A stretch of 64,000 nt of DNA from Chytridium lagenaria (Eukaryota; Chytridiomycota; Chytridiomycetes; Chytridiales; Chytridiaceae), in contig JAHLKC010000025.1 in assembly GCA_025449115.1 (NCBI GenBank), forward strand, positions 186,001 through 250,000. The letters are read 5' to 3'. The translations under genes and the position numbers were made by a program. This document shows, piece after piece, positions 12,375-22,158 of the stretch; position 1 is the stretch's first letter, and every line of letters begins with the position of its first letter. Under the pieces are notes generated by a model that searched no databases, had not been told where the DNA came from, and saw nothing but the letters and a program-made list of their open reading frames with translations.

Positions 12375-13440
12375 ATGCGAAGCCCACCTAATAAATCAAT
12401 TAAAACTCCGTGGGGAGCGTATCAAGATCTTGTCCTGGCGAAGAAGTTATCTGATGACGACAACCCACCTTACACTGGCTCCCGATTAAGAAAGGTGATC
12501 CCTTGGTTCAAGCCATGGAGCCCGAAGACTCTAACCAACAAAATCCGATCAATCCGAGAAAAACTTCGAAAAACTGGTAAGTCCCTCCACTCTGATTATT
12601 TTGGAATGTAACATTTATATGTGTCACGTTAGACAGGACCTGGCCAACTGATGCGGATCTGGCTAGGATTGATCTGGCCAAGGTGTTTCAAGATGTTGCC
12701 GCAGCTAAGCCTAGCCCCATGCCTCTGGCCCTTTCCAGTTTTCGACGGCAAAACCTTTCCGAATCTTCGACTCCACCTCCTTCGTATTCCTCCAACAAAT
12801 CCAGGCCAACTCCCTCAGCTCAGCCCAGCCTGCCTATGGCCTCATTTGACAATTCAGATGAGGATTCGGACCAAACCATCGATATGGAGAATGCGGACCC
12901 GAAGCATCGATCAATTACTGCTGCAACGAAATAATGGGGAAATATCAACTCCCACTCATTCGAGCAGCTCCAATTGAAACAGGCTTAAGGTTACACGAAG
13001 TTATGTTGTTCGAATATAAGGGCAGGCGGTACTGTGAAATCATCCTCCGTTTTGTGGCTGGTTTCAGTATGGACTATAAAGTCCATGAAGGCGGGAAGCG
13101 CTTTGAGTACACCATGCTAACCCGGCTTACCTCCCATATTGATTTCGAGCCAAACGATACTTTGGATGAACCTGAAATGTCACCAGCAATTCGGGAAGGG
13201 GTTCAACGATATTTTCCACCTACAAAAAATGACGATGTCTTCAAATATTCCTTCGAGCTTCCCGAGGCAATTGACACCACCTGCCAGCTTGAACGTAAAA
13301 TATTTTCGAGGGCACGAATGTGCCGATTTGACGGTTCTGGACACGAGGATGTTCAATACCCATTTGCGGTGGGCTTGTCGTTCTTGATAGCAAGTCAAAA
13401 CATTAAAGTAAACAAAAAAATTCGAAGCAGTATGGCTTAA
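12375..13440 (+). CDS. Unrecognised two-exon protein followed by an overlapping frame (TAATG)
   Basis: Exon 1 (12375-12576) starts at an ATG behind a CT-rich leader and ends with a clean GTAAGT donor. The 56-bp intron ends in TTAG, and exon 2 (12633-12934) continues in frame through a Ser/Pro-rich and then Asp/Glu-rich segment (NSDEDSDQTIDMENADPK) to a stop. The stop TAA overlaps the ATG of a second frame by one base (TAATG, 12932-12936). That frame runs 168 codons to 13440 and looks globular, with FEYKGRRYCEIILRFVAGF and HEGGKRFEYTML. Either the two frames are one protein broken by a single-base indel near 12930, or they are two proteins. I recognise no family. It lacks transposase motifs, although it lies in transposon-rich DNA. 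Confidence 0.5.
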
Positions 13441-14057
13441 CATGTATTATTATACTTGAAATATATACACATTATCATTTTTGCTTCGTTTTGTTTTAAT
13501 GGAAAACATTTTATTTATAATAAATTTATATGTATCAGAGTTTACTTCAAATGTTTTTTCATATATATTTTAAGAAATCTTCCCTTTTTTTTTTTTCTTA
13601 TTTTTGAAAATTTCTGCATTTTGTGCAGCTTCCCGCGCTGCTCCAGCATTATATTATTTCACTGTAAAAGCCTTTTAAAAACCTTTGTTTTAATCCATGT
13701 ATATCTCTTCCACCAGCAAGTCAAGTCCTACTCTGAAAATTTTACAAGATGGTGATGTATCCGTCGTGGGGTGGAATAGGAGTGGTTTTAACGATCTTCT
13801 GGCTTATTAATTTTTACCTGAGTATGAGATGAGAGCTAGCCCCAAGGCCAACTAAGATTACTTAATAAAGCTTCTGCTTTGGCGTGAATTTATAAGATGC
13901 TTACTATAATGACTAGCTACAATCTGTTTGGTCACAGGGATCAATTTTTTGGAGCCAATGGCTGCATAGCGTGGGTCAAGCATAATTGTCCAGGTCTTGG
14001 AACAATGGAGTAATGAGCAGGTATTATTAGTGTGCTACGTTTTCTATTAACTTTAAA
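13441..14057. other. AT-rich spacer
   Basis: Downstream flank of the unknown gene and left flank of the Harbinger element. A T-rich run occurs near 13580. No gene was recognised. Confidence 0.4.
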
Positions 14058-14759
14058 TAAGCTCTGTTCGGTGGGGCGAATTTTACGAATTAAAAATTTA
14101 TCAAATAGGCTATATTGGAGGAAATACCATAAAAAAAATTCAAATGTTCGGTACGGCAATTTGCAAAATACTATTTTGAATTATCATGATATTGGTTTAT
14201 GAGTTTTCGAAAATCTCAAAAAAAGTGTTCGGCAGCAACACCAAATTGTATAAAAAAAAGTGTTCGGTATGGCAGAGAGTTTATCGCGTTTATAGCGATA
14301 TTGCAAAAACAGCTCCGACCAGTTTTTTAGAATATGATTTCTGGTTGTCAACGACGCATGTCCAGCTACATCGAAGCATAACAGGACCGACTCACGGTTC
14401 CCTCCAACCTGACCATTAATGACGATCATGAAGAGGAGGAAGAGGAAGTGATGGTTATGATCGGATTGCCGTCACCTTGCATGGAATCCTTGAAACATTA
14501 AGGAATCCGCGGCGCAATCTAGTGTCCGTCAGAACGTCCGCCTTGACAGGATCTGGATGGCTCTAGCGAACTCATGATTGGCCATCCTGCTCGGTGGCAT
14601 GAGCTAGGGCTAAAGAGAAATACCTTTATGTTGTATCAGTCCCTTCAATTTTCCCTTATATGCAAAGAAAAAAACTAGTTAAGGACCTTGTTGAACACGG
14701 CTTTCTCGAAAATAACCGACACATCCTGGCTTGCGAGCAACTAGCCATCTTTTTATTCA

Positions 14760-15520
14760 CACAATAGGCAACAGATCCGCACAGGAGCGCTTTCAACATT
14801 CAGGCTCAACAATATCCCAAATGTGGCCATGTTTTGAGTGCACTCCTAAAGCTTGAAGAGATTTACGTTCATCTGCCACCTCCAACGTGTATTGATAAGG
14901 TTTTCACAAATAAGCAAAACACACTTTGATTTAAGACTTTAAAGACTGCATTGGTGCTCTTGATGGCACCCACATCCCCATTGTGGTCGACAAAAAAGGA
15001 TCAAGGCCCATGGCAAAATAGGAAAAGTACACTCTCGCAAAACGTTCTCTGCGTGAGCTCCTTTAATTTTACTTTTCAACTTGTTTACGCTGGCTGGGAG
15101 GGCTACGTCCATGACGGTTGGTGTCCTTCAAGATGCCCTTGAGAAAGGAGCGCTTACCCGTAGGAAGTATTATCTTGGCGACGCTGGCTACGGACTGAGC
15201 AATCAAGTTCTTACACCTTACAGAGGCACCCGCTATCATCTTAGCAGATGGCCTAATTTAAAGATTCTAACTTCTGTAGCATTGTAAATACAAAAGAGGA
15301 GCTTTTCAATTTGCGCCACTCGTTCTTCGCAACGTTGTTGAGCGGATCTTGGGAGTGATGAAGAAAAAGTACCGCATCCTCTGCCGCATGTCCGTACGAT
15401 TTGATATTCAGATAAACCTCGGCCGGGGCTTAGCTGTTCTTTACAACTTCATCCTCCAACACAAGGCCAAAGCTTTAGATAAGGAACTTCAAGACTTTGT
15501 AGTTGAGCGGAAGTAGTTAA
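14760..15520 (+). pseudogene. HARBI1-like DDE transposase, frame-broken
   Basis: Transposase of the Harbinger element. Upstream, ERFQHSGSTIS (near 14790) is the family's motif before the catalytic core. The core reads CIGALDGTHIPIVV with the first Asp at codon 14962-14964. It continues NRKSTLSQNVLCV and YAGWEGYVHD, then in another frame VLQDALEKGALTRRKYYLGD with the second Asp at codon 15180-15182. LTPYRGTRYHLSRW follows, and then NVVERILGVMKKKYRILC with the catalytic Glu at codon 15340-15342. The C-terminus (RFDIQINLGRGLAVLYNF) ends near 15517. All three acidic residues survive, but at least two frame changes and a closed N-terminal part indicate a pseudogene. Confidence 0.78.
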
Positions 15521-15649
15521 TGCACTGATGAATGAAGCCACAACTTGCGAAGCAACAACGTGACGTGGAGGGACGAGATAGCTCTTACCATGTTGGCTGA
15601 CTATGTAAGGAGCGAGCTGCAAAGAAACAGAAATAGAAATTAAATATGA

Positions 15650-17090
15650 AGAATAAAATGATATATATTAAACGAGCTTTAAAACATCATACACTTTTCT
15701 AAATGTCAGCAAAAAATACTTGAAAGAAGGTAAAGAGGCTCTGCGGGATTCCGTCGCTAACATATTGATAGTTGTGGGGATGATGGAAGGCTCAGAGGAC
15801 ACGTGCTTGATATACTTGGAGGCTTGCTGCATTGTGAAAATTGCGTCGAAATCCGCCGATATATTCTGCCCACGGAGATTGAGATAATTCGAGAGACTTC
15901 CTCAGGGAATATTTCTTCTGTCAAATCAATAAGAATTATTAGTAATAAAGAAACTCAATGGGACTCTCTCACAGCTATTTCAGAGGATGCTTGTTTGTCT
16001 CTGTCTTACTCTTGAACCACCCATTTATGCCAGCCAGCACATCCGAGAGCCCCGCCTCCAACTCAAGCTTTTTGTGGGTGTAACTTTCTTCCGATGTGTT
16101 CGTTTTTGGCGGTCCTCTGTCACCATCACGAAAGGATGTTGGTTGTGTCCCTCAAGTAAGACCGAGTCGGAGTAATGAATCTGATGCACTATCACGGTCC
16201 ATTTTTACTTGAACAAAAGGAATATCCATGATCTGCAGAAAACAAGTAAGCAGCTATTGGATGAATTAAGGCTTCAACTCACACATCTTCATTAAAGTCA
16301 GTATCTTCGTCATCAGCTTTGACTCGTTTAGCCACTCTCTTTTCCTCGTTGTTGTCATTCTCGCTGTCAGAAGCAGAGACGCTGCCTTCCTTGTCGGATC
16401 CCTCCAATCACAATAGTCCCGCTTCAAAAAAGGAGAAACACGTACTTTCTCAACGGTAACTTGCTCAGGAGTTTTGCTGGCGGAGCCTTGGGTGTCTTTA
16501 AACTTCCTGGAGTCATGTGTTGCTGGGCTGCCCGAGGAGTTGGAGTTCATGGCTTGGAACTTGCTCGCTCCCTCGAACCGACCTTCTTTCTTCAAGCCAA
16601 CAGCAAACTTTCCAGTAGCAACATGCTTGGAGCATAGAACCCCAGTAGATCCGCATTCATCATAGGTTTCTTTCGGAAATCTCGCATCCGGATGGCTCTG
16701 AGAAAGGCAAGTAAGTAAAAAACAATGAAGGAGGCATCCCACATCTAGATATTCCTCCCAAACGCTGTCAGGGGCCGTCACTGCCCCGGTTTCGACATTA
16801 CTCCCAAAACCTGATAGGTTTTGGAGCTTATCCCATTGTGTCCAACTGAAGAGGAGTCAGCGTGATGATAAAAAAACTAATGAACCTTTTCTTCTCCAGT
16901 TGATACTTTGATTTTGCTTGAGCTGTTGTTACGGGACTGTCTGATACTCCGTTGACAGAGTCCTGGACACAGAGTCCAGACATCCTTCGGAAATCCACTC
17001 TGCGACCGCTTTTCTCCCGCAACAGCCGTGACCAGCATCTCGAGCATTAGACGTACTTGATTGTTTTACGTCCACGCTTTGCCCATCGCC
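15650..17090 (-). pseudogene. Myb/SANT-like DNA-binding partner of the Harbinger transposase, frame-broken
   Basis: Read on the minus strand. Near 17040-16970 the fragment MLVTAVAGEKRSQSGFPKDV resembles the first helix region of Myb/SANT-like (Myb_DNA-bind_3 type) proteins. QAKSKYQLEKKRF (16920-16880) matches the next helix, and TAPDSVWEEYL (16780-16745) is the typical end of the domain. SHPDARFPKETYDE and KHVATGKFAVGL follow, as in fungal Harbinger-associated proteins. The C-terminal part (16100-15990) contains LEAGLSDVLAGINGWFKSK. Several frame changes interrupt it. Such proteins help the transposase bind the element ends and enter the nucleus; here that role is inferred from family and position. 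Confidence 0.66.
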
Positions 17091-17279
17091 GACAATTTTT
17101 CTGGGGTGCTATTTTCCCGCATATTGCAATATCTCTAGTTGAAAACATTATTTTGAAAAACATTAAAATTAGGGCAAATTCCGTTTGGTGCCCTTTATTC
17201 TATAAATTTTCAGTATTCTATATTTTTTGAAAATACTATAAAAATCCATATGTGTTTTGCCCCACCAAACATAGCCTAA

Positions 17280-18539
17280 GTGACATGCAAGGAAAAAAAA
17301 TAATTTGATGGATTCAAGGTTTAACTTGATGGATCCCTCCTTTCCTATCAAGTTCTTTCCCTCTCTGCTTTGCTTGTCATTTCATCATCATAAAATCCTT
17401 CAAACCAGACTCGCTTCCCGCTTGTATGCTAGCCAACCTCGTAATTGCTTGGTTGATATTTGGCGTTTTCAAGCGGATTCCAACAAAGGCACAGCTTCCA
17501 AACCGTCTGAGATCGAAACTCTTGATTGTTTGTCGGAGGGCTTGAAATTAAATACCCAACACAAGACCCTCCTTGCACTACTTTTGCTAGAAGTCAATTG
17601 TTTGAAGCAAACTTTGATAACAATCCTCCTTTGGAGAATGTAGCCAACACAGATCCTGCCAACGATGAAGCCAAAAAAGATTTTGCGGAAGATGGAATTG
17701 ACAAAGAACTGGCCAAACCTATTATGTTGTCATATGCGCACCTGTGTCTGTCTGTGGAAAAAATTACAAAAAAATATGCAAAGGCAATTAGAAACTTATC
17801 ATTTCAAGTAACCAAATTACTTCCTCAACGATACTTCATCATCAAAACCTCATCCCAATCCATATCACCCAAACCTTCCAATGGTTGGGACTACCACTGT
17901 CATCATCACCAACAATAATATCAGCGTTTGCCTCTGTCTCACAATGCAATAGATTTGCCTTTAGCAGGGCTTGGGCACGTTGGATGTTCTGGTATAAGGC
18001 TCAACATGTATTAATCGAAGAGATTACATAATTAACCAACCTGTGGGTTTTGGAAAGTTGCAGAGTCTCTTAAACTTGCTTTGCAATAATTCCATATCTC
18101 GTACTTGAATTCCTCCTTCAAGCGATAGAGATTCCCACATTGCTGCTAGCAACAATAAGTATCTCTCAACCAAATCTAAGAACACAGAGAGAAATTCCAA
18201 ACAACAATTATATAAAGTATTAAGTAGTATTGCAGCATTCAAATAATTATTATACCTTTTCCTTTGGCAGATAATCCCACTTAGGCAAGCCAAAGAAGTC
18301 ATGGTCAGTAGCATATGGCGTAGCGCCTTTGCAGCTCATTTTTTTGAGTGCAACCAAGACTTCGCATTGTTACAGTGGGAACATGATTATAAGAGAGAAG
18401 AGGATAGTAGTGTTGGGAGGTTCCAGTAGCTCAGTACAAGTAGATCAGGAAGATGGTGATGGTGAGGACAACAACAACTGGGATGGGCAAGCAATTGGTA
18501 GCTGCAGATCGGCCTGAAGGATGGTGGGACCGTTCAAGT
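17280..18539. other. Unassigned region
   Basis: Two overlapping open frames on the plus strand (17305-17643 and 17526-17918) and one on the minus strand (18314-18024) carry no domain I recognise. A short minus-strand stretch near 18335-18250 reads MSCKGATPYATDHDFFGL and could be an exon of an unknown gene. Confidence 0.3.
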
Positions 18540-19429
18540 TGACGGTAAGGCAATTGAGTTTATTGCCGTCACCTCTGGATTAAAGGGATCAAGGATGTAC
18601 ATGAAGTGGCGCACTAGCGACGAAATTGCCACAGACTTAGCGAGGAAGGAGGAAAAGAGGAAGGAGAAGGAGAGGAGCGCAAATCAAGGACAATGCCATG
18701 AGACAATCGCAGTGAACGGAACAACAAACCTAATGATTGCATTGGAGGATGAGCTGCAGGTAGACTATGATATCAAACAAACCGACGGGGTGGGCTTTAT
18801 TTCGTGGGCTAGATGGAACTCTGAGGAAAAAGCTGAAAGGAAGGTTAGCACGGTGACCATGATAAACTTCTAACATGATGAAGATTGCCATCAAGAGTTT
18901 GGATGATTATGATCTGACCATTTTGGAGAACCCATACAAGAACGTTAAGACCGCTTACACAGTAAGTTTTGATACATAAATAAAATTATACGCACATTGA
19001 TACATTCTTTTTGTCTGTAAAGTGTTAACAGAAATGCAATGTTACTGGAGTTCCGGTCTTTTTGCACAGATTGAACAAAGCCGCTATCTGACAGAGCGCA
19101 TGTATGACGCCATGAGGAAACATACGAAAGACAACGCCGCGATCAACGATGAGGGGTGTTTATGGGTCGACGTGTCTGCCTTCTCAAACGTCGTATAGCA
19201 AGAGAGGATGTCTGTCAGAATGAGAACGACAGTGATAATGACAGTCGTGATCAAGAAAGTGATGAGAATGGGTGGGGTTCGTGGATGTAGGCAAACAGAA
19301 CGAAGAAGAGCAGCAGGAATTGTAAGTGAAGTACATCTCCAATTCAAACGAAAATTGAACGAAGACAATATGGAGGACAAAGATAACAACGAAGACGATC
19401 TGAAGAAAACGACGAGGATGACAATGAAA

Positions 19430-19485
19430 GGACAATAACAATAACAATGACAATGACAATGACAATGATGATGACGATGATGTAT
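19430..19485 (+). repeat. ACAATG/GATGAC simple repeat
   Basis: A run of acaataacaatgacaatg units passing into gatgatgacgatgatg. It lies inside the unknown gene and would encode a run of Asn, Asp and Thr or Met, depending on frame. Confidence 0.8.
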
Positions 19486-20191
19486 ATTCACACTATCTAC
19501 AGCAAGTAACACCCGGTGACTTTGGAGCGGATTTTAGACTATGACTGAAGCTTCATAACTCATTTGAGGACTACTTAAGGTCGACATTACCAAATGAGAG
19601 CATGACAAAACAGAAAAGTAGTGCTGTGTATGACGTGGACGGTGCTTACGACAACAATCTACTGGAAGCAAACGAGAGCGGTTCAAGCCCATGCCAACTA
19701 ACTTTTGTCGATCTGCGAGCACAAAAGGTGGACTTTTTTTATTTATTGTGATACATTTTTCCAATGTACTAATGTTGCCGCAAATACAGATTTCGCCCTA
19801 TCTGTAATGAAGAAGTTTAAATCAACACAAAGACCGCATCACCAAAAAGATCAAGCATACCGTCAAGCGAGAGGCTCTGTTACCGGGTCTTTGACTCCAA
19901 AGTCTGCCAAGAATACCGCCTTAAAAGACATTCCTCGGCAGGACAACATCACGGTCAGCATCACGCGTTGATGACCAAAAAACTGCTTGCAAGAAAGAGG
20001 AAGAAGCTAGAGGAAGATGACAATAGGGATAACAACCAGGATGACAAAGAATTTGAGAGGCTTATCACTGCAGAGAATCTTCGCGCGAACATCAAGAGCA
20101 TTTCCAGGCCGAGTAAGCAGACAAGAATCAACGATTTATGGCACAGCAAGCCAACGCAAACCGTCAATGGAAGTCGGAGACTGAGATCTTA

Positions 20192-20290
20192 AAGATCCAG
20201 TCAGAGGAAAAGAATATGGCTATGAAGATCCAGTCGGAGGAAAAGAATATGGCTATGAAGATCCAGTTGGAGGGAAAGAATATGGCTAGA
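20192..20290 (+). repeat. Three tandem 33-bp coding repeats
   Basis: Units at 20192-20224, 20225-20257 and 20258-20290, nearly identical at the DNA level. Each encodes an 11-residue heptad-like unit (KIQSEEKNMAM, the last one KIQLEGKNMAR). The high identity suggests recent duplication. Confidence 0.9.
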
Positions 20291-20308
20291 TCTTAGGTTT
20301 GTCATCAT

Positions 20309-20684
20309 TGTTGGGTTTCATCTTTCTATTTTGTTTTACTCACCCGCATTTAAATTTGTCTAAGTCTTTTGTGGCCCCCGTCTAAATTCCTGCCTTCATT
20401 CCTTAAGTTAAAAATTGTCAGTTTGTTATGTTCTAAGCCCGCCTGTAGTTTATTTATTCTGTTTTGTTTTGGGACAATGAGGGATGCACGGTCAGAAGAC
20501 CTTAAGGCTAGGAGTGCCACCCACATATCATGATGTATTGTTTTAAGCTATATTAATAATAAGTTAGTTGTCATCAGTAATAATTAGTAGTCACCTCTCG
20601 AGACCTCGATCATAAGTTTACATCACATATAATAAGTTTATTAGGTTTTACGTTTAATTACAAGGAGCCCCGCAAACCCCAACA
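20309..20684 (+). repeat. Copia-A 5' LTR (376 bp)
   Basis: TGTTGGG...CCCCAACA boundaries. It matches 30902-31278 over its full length, and primer-binding-site sequence starts just inside at 20685. Confidence 0.92.
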
Positions 20685-20823
20685 AGTGGTAGCACTTTGC
20701 CTGGTTGGAAGGAGGAGTGATCGATCCATTTGAAGCCAAAGAGTTGAGCATAGGAGCAGAGCGTTTACAGAGAAGAGAGTGTTAGTCCCAAGTCACAACA
20801 TAATTGGCAATTCAACACGAGAG

Positions 20824-21629
20824 AATGACAAAGGAAAAGGACGACAAACCTGTCATGTTTGATGGAACACAGTTCCACATCTGGAAGTATAGGATGGTTG
20901 GTTACCTCAAAGGCAAAGGCCGAAGCAAGGGTGCACGACATCATCTTACCGCTAGTCCAGGACGAGATAACGGCAATGGCTACATTGGAAAAATTTCTCG
21001 AAACCTATGAGAGAAAAGCACAGACCAACAGAAACGCGATTAGACGAAAACTCACGAACTTGAAGATGAAAGAAGAAGACGACTTGAAGACTTGCATAGC
21101 AGAAGTTTCGTCAACAATCCAGCAGTTAAAGGCTGCCGGGGAGGATAAACCCCACAACACATCACCATCCTCTTGACGACCCTCCCAGAAGCATACGATA
21201 TTATTGTCAATCTCCTCGAGAACGACGCAAAAGCAGAGAATGACTATGCCTAGTTGTAGGAAAACTATTAGATCATGAGACAAAGATCAAAGAAAGGAAA
21301 AAGGAAAACGAAGAGAACGAGGGTGCTCAGGCTCACGCAGCAGGGCGCCAATCAGCAGAGACAACGCGGTGTAGAAGACCGCGAATGTTTCAATTGTGGT
21401 CGAAGAGGACACCTGGCTAGAGATTGCTGGGGTGCTAGAAGAAACAACGACAATAGATACGATGGAAACAACGAACCTCAAGCTCAGCCCACCGCAGCAG
21501 GACGAGGGAGCTTCAGTGGAAGAGGAAGGAATGGATTCCGTGGTCATGGAGGCCGCGGGAGAGGTGGTCGAGGTCGTGGAGGTTGGAACCGTGGTCCTAA
21601 TGCAAATGTAGCGAATCAGAACAACAATC
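20824..21629 (+). pseudogene. Copia-A gag, frame-broken
   Basis: The first frame starts MTKEKDDKPVMFDGTQFHIW, the usual Copia gag opening with the F-x-x-W core. After a frame change, KFLETYERKAQTNRNAIRRK and TNLKMKEEDDLKTCI match the UBN2-type gag region. Further on, CFNCGRRGHLARDC is a CX2CX4HX4C zinc knuckle (near 21386), followed by an Arg/Gly-rich tail. Gag then runs into the nested Copia-2 element at 21630 and resumes at 27089. Frame changes near 20935, 21175 and 21275 mean no intact protein is made. Confidence 0.8.
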
Positions 21630-22134
21630 TGTTGAATACTTGTTGTTCACGGGGCTCAATTAAAACAAAGTTAAACGCACTTTTGCTCGAACAACGTTCT
21701 TAATTTATTTCAACTCAAAACACGAGTCTTTAAATACTGAAACAAAACGGACGAGTAAAGAGGAAAGACAACACAAAGGTAAACCTATCGGAGACGCGTA
21801 CTCTCACGCGTTAAACTCTCCACTACAAAGATAAACAAATCAGAGAGCCTTGACGGGAACAAAGGGAATAAAGGCTAGAAGGGAATATCCAATCACAAAC
21901 AGGTAGAGTTATAATTAAAGTGGCATAAAGAAAATAAACCAATCAAGGAAGGTAAATCAAAGTGGGAAATTAAAATGAGTCCAGAATGTAAATGAGAAGT
22001 CCAGTGGGCGCGTTGGCGCTCAACTCTAATGACGCGTAAAATCCAGAGCACTCTAGTGTTGCGCCCGACGCCGCGGACTAATGGTGCGAGTGATCCTGAC
22101 GCGTCCTCGTGAGTCAAGTGAGCGAAACCCAACA
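21630..22134 (-). repeat. Copia-2 3' LTR (left copy)
   Basis: Bounded by TGTTGAAT and CCCAACA as written on the plus strand. It contains four ACGCGT words, at 21794, 21806, 22032 and 22099. Confidence 0.93.
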
Positions 22135-22158
22135 TTCTCCCCCTTTCGTGAACTTTAC

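Larger units (their letters stand above)
14061..17276 (+). mobile_element. PIF/Harbinger-type DNA transposon, degenerate
   Basis: The left end starts gctctgttcggtggggc (14061) and the right end, read inward, starts ggctatgtttggtggggc (17276). These are matching terminal inverted repeats. Both ends are flanked by TAA (14058-14060 and 17277-17279), the 3-bp duplication typical of Harbinger elements. Subterminal copies of TGTTCGGTAYGGCA-like sequence occur near 14144, 14226 and 14264, and a related tgtttggtgccc palindrome near 17190. Inside are the two genes expected of an autonomous element: a DDE transposase (+) and a Myb/SANT-like protein (-), arranged convergently. Both are frame-broken, so the copy is probably no longer autonomous. 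Confidence 0.8.
18540..20296 (+). pseudogene. Unknown gene with charged repeats, cut by a retrotransposon remnant
   Basis: Several plus-strand segments look coding. 18540-18873 includes GGTVQVDGKAIEFIAVTSGL and a Lys/Glu-rich stretch. 18880-18962 (LDDYDLTILENPYKNVKTAY) is followed by a plausible 60-70 bp intron. 19030-19198 reads RYLTERMYDAMRKHTKDN and GCLWVDVSAFSNVV. 19560-19730 and 19780-20296 follow. The end encodes three copies of KIQSEEKNMAM. Stops and frame changes separate the parts, and I recognise no family. The frame ends at 20294-20296, but sequence from about 20291 already matches the Copia-B remnant, so the true C-terminus has probably been lost. Confidence 0.35.
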
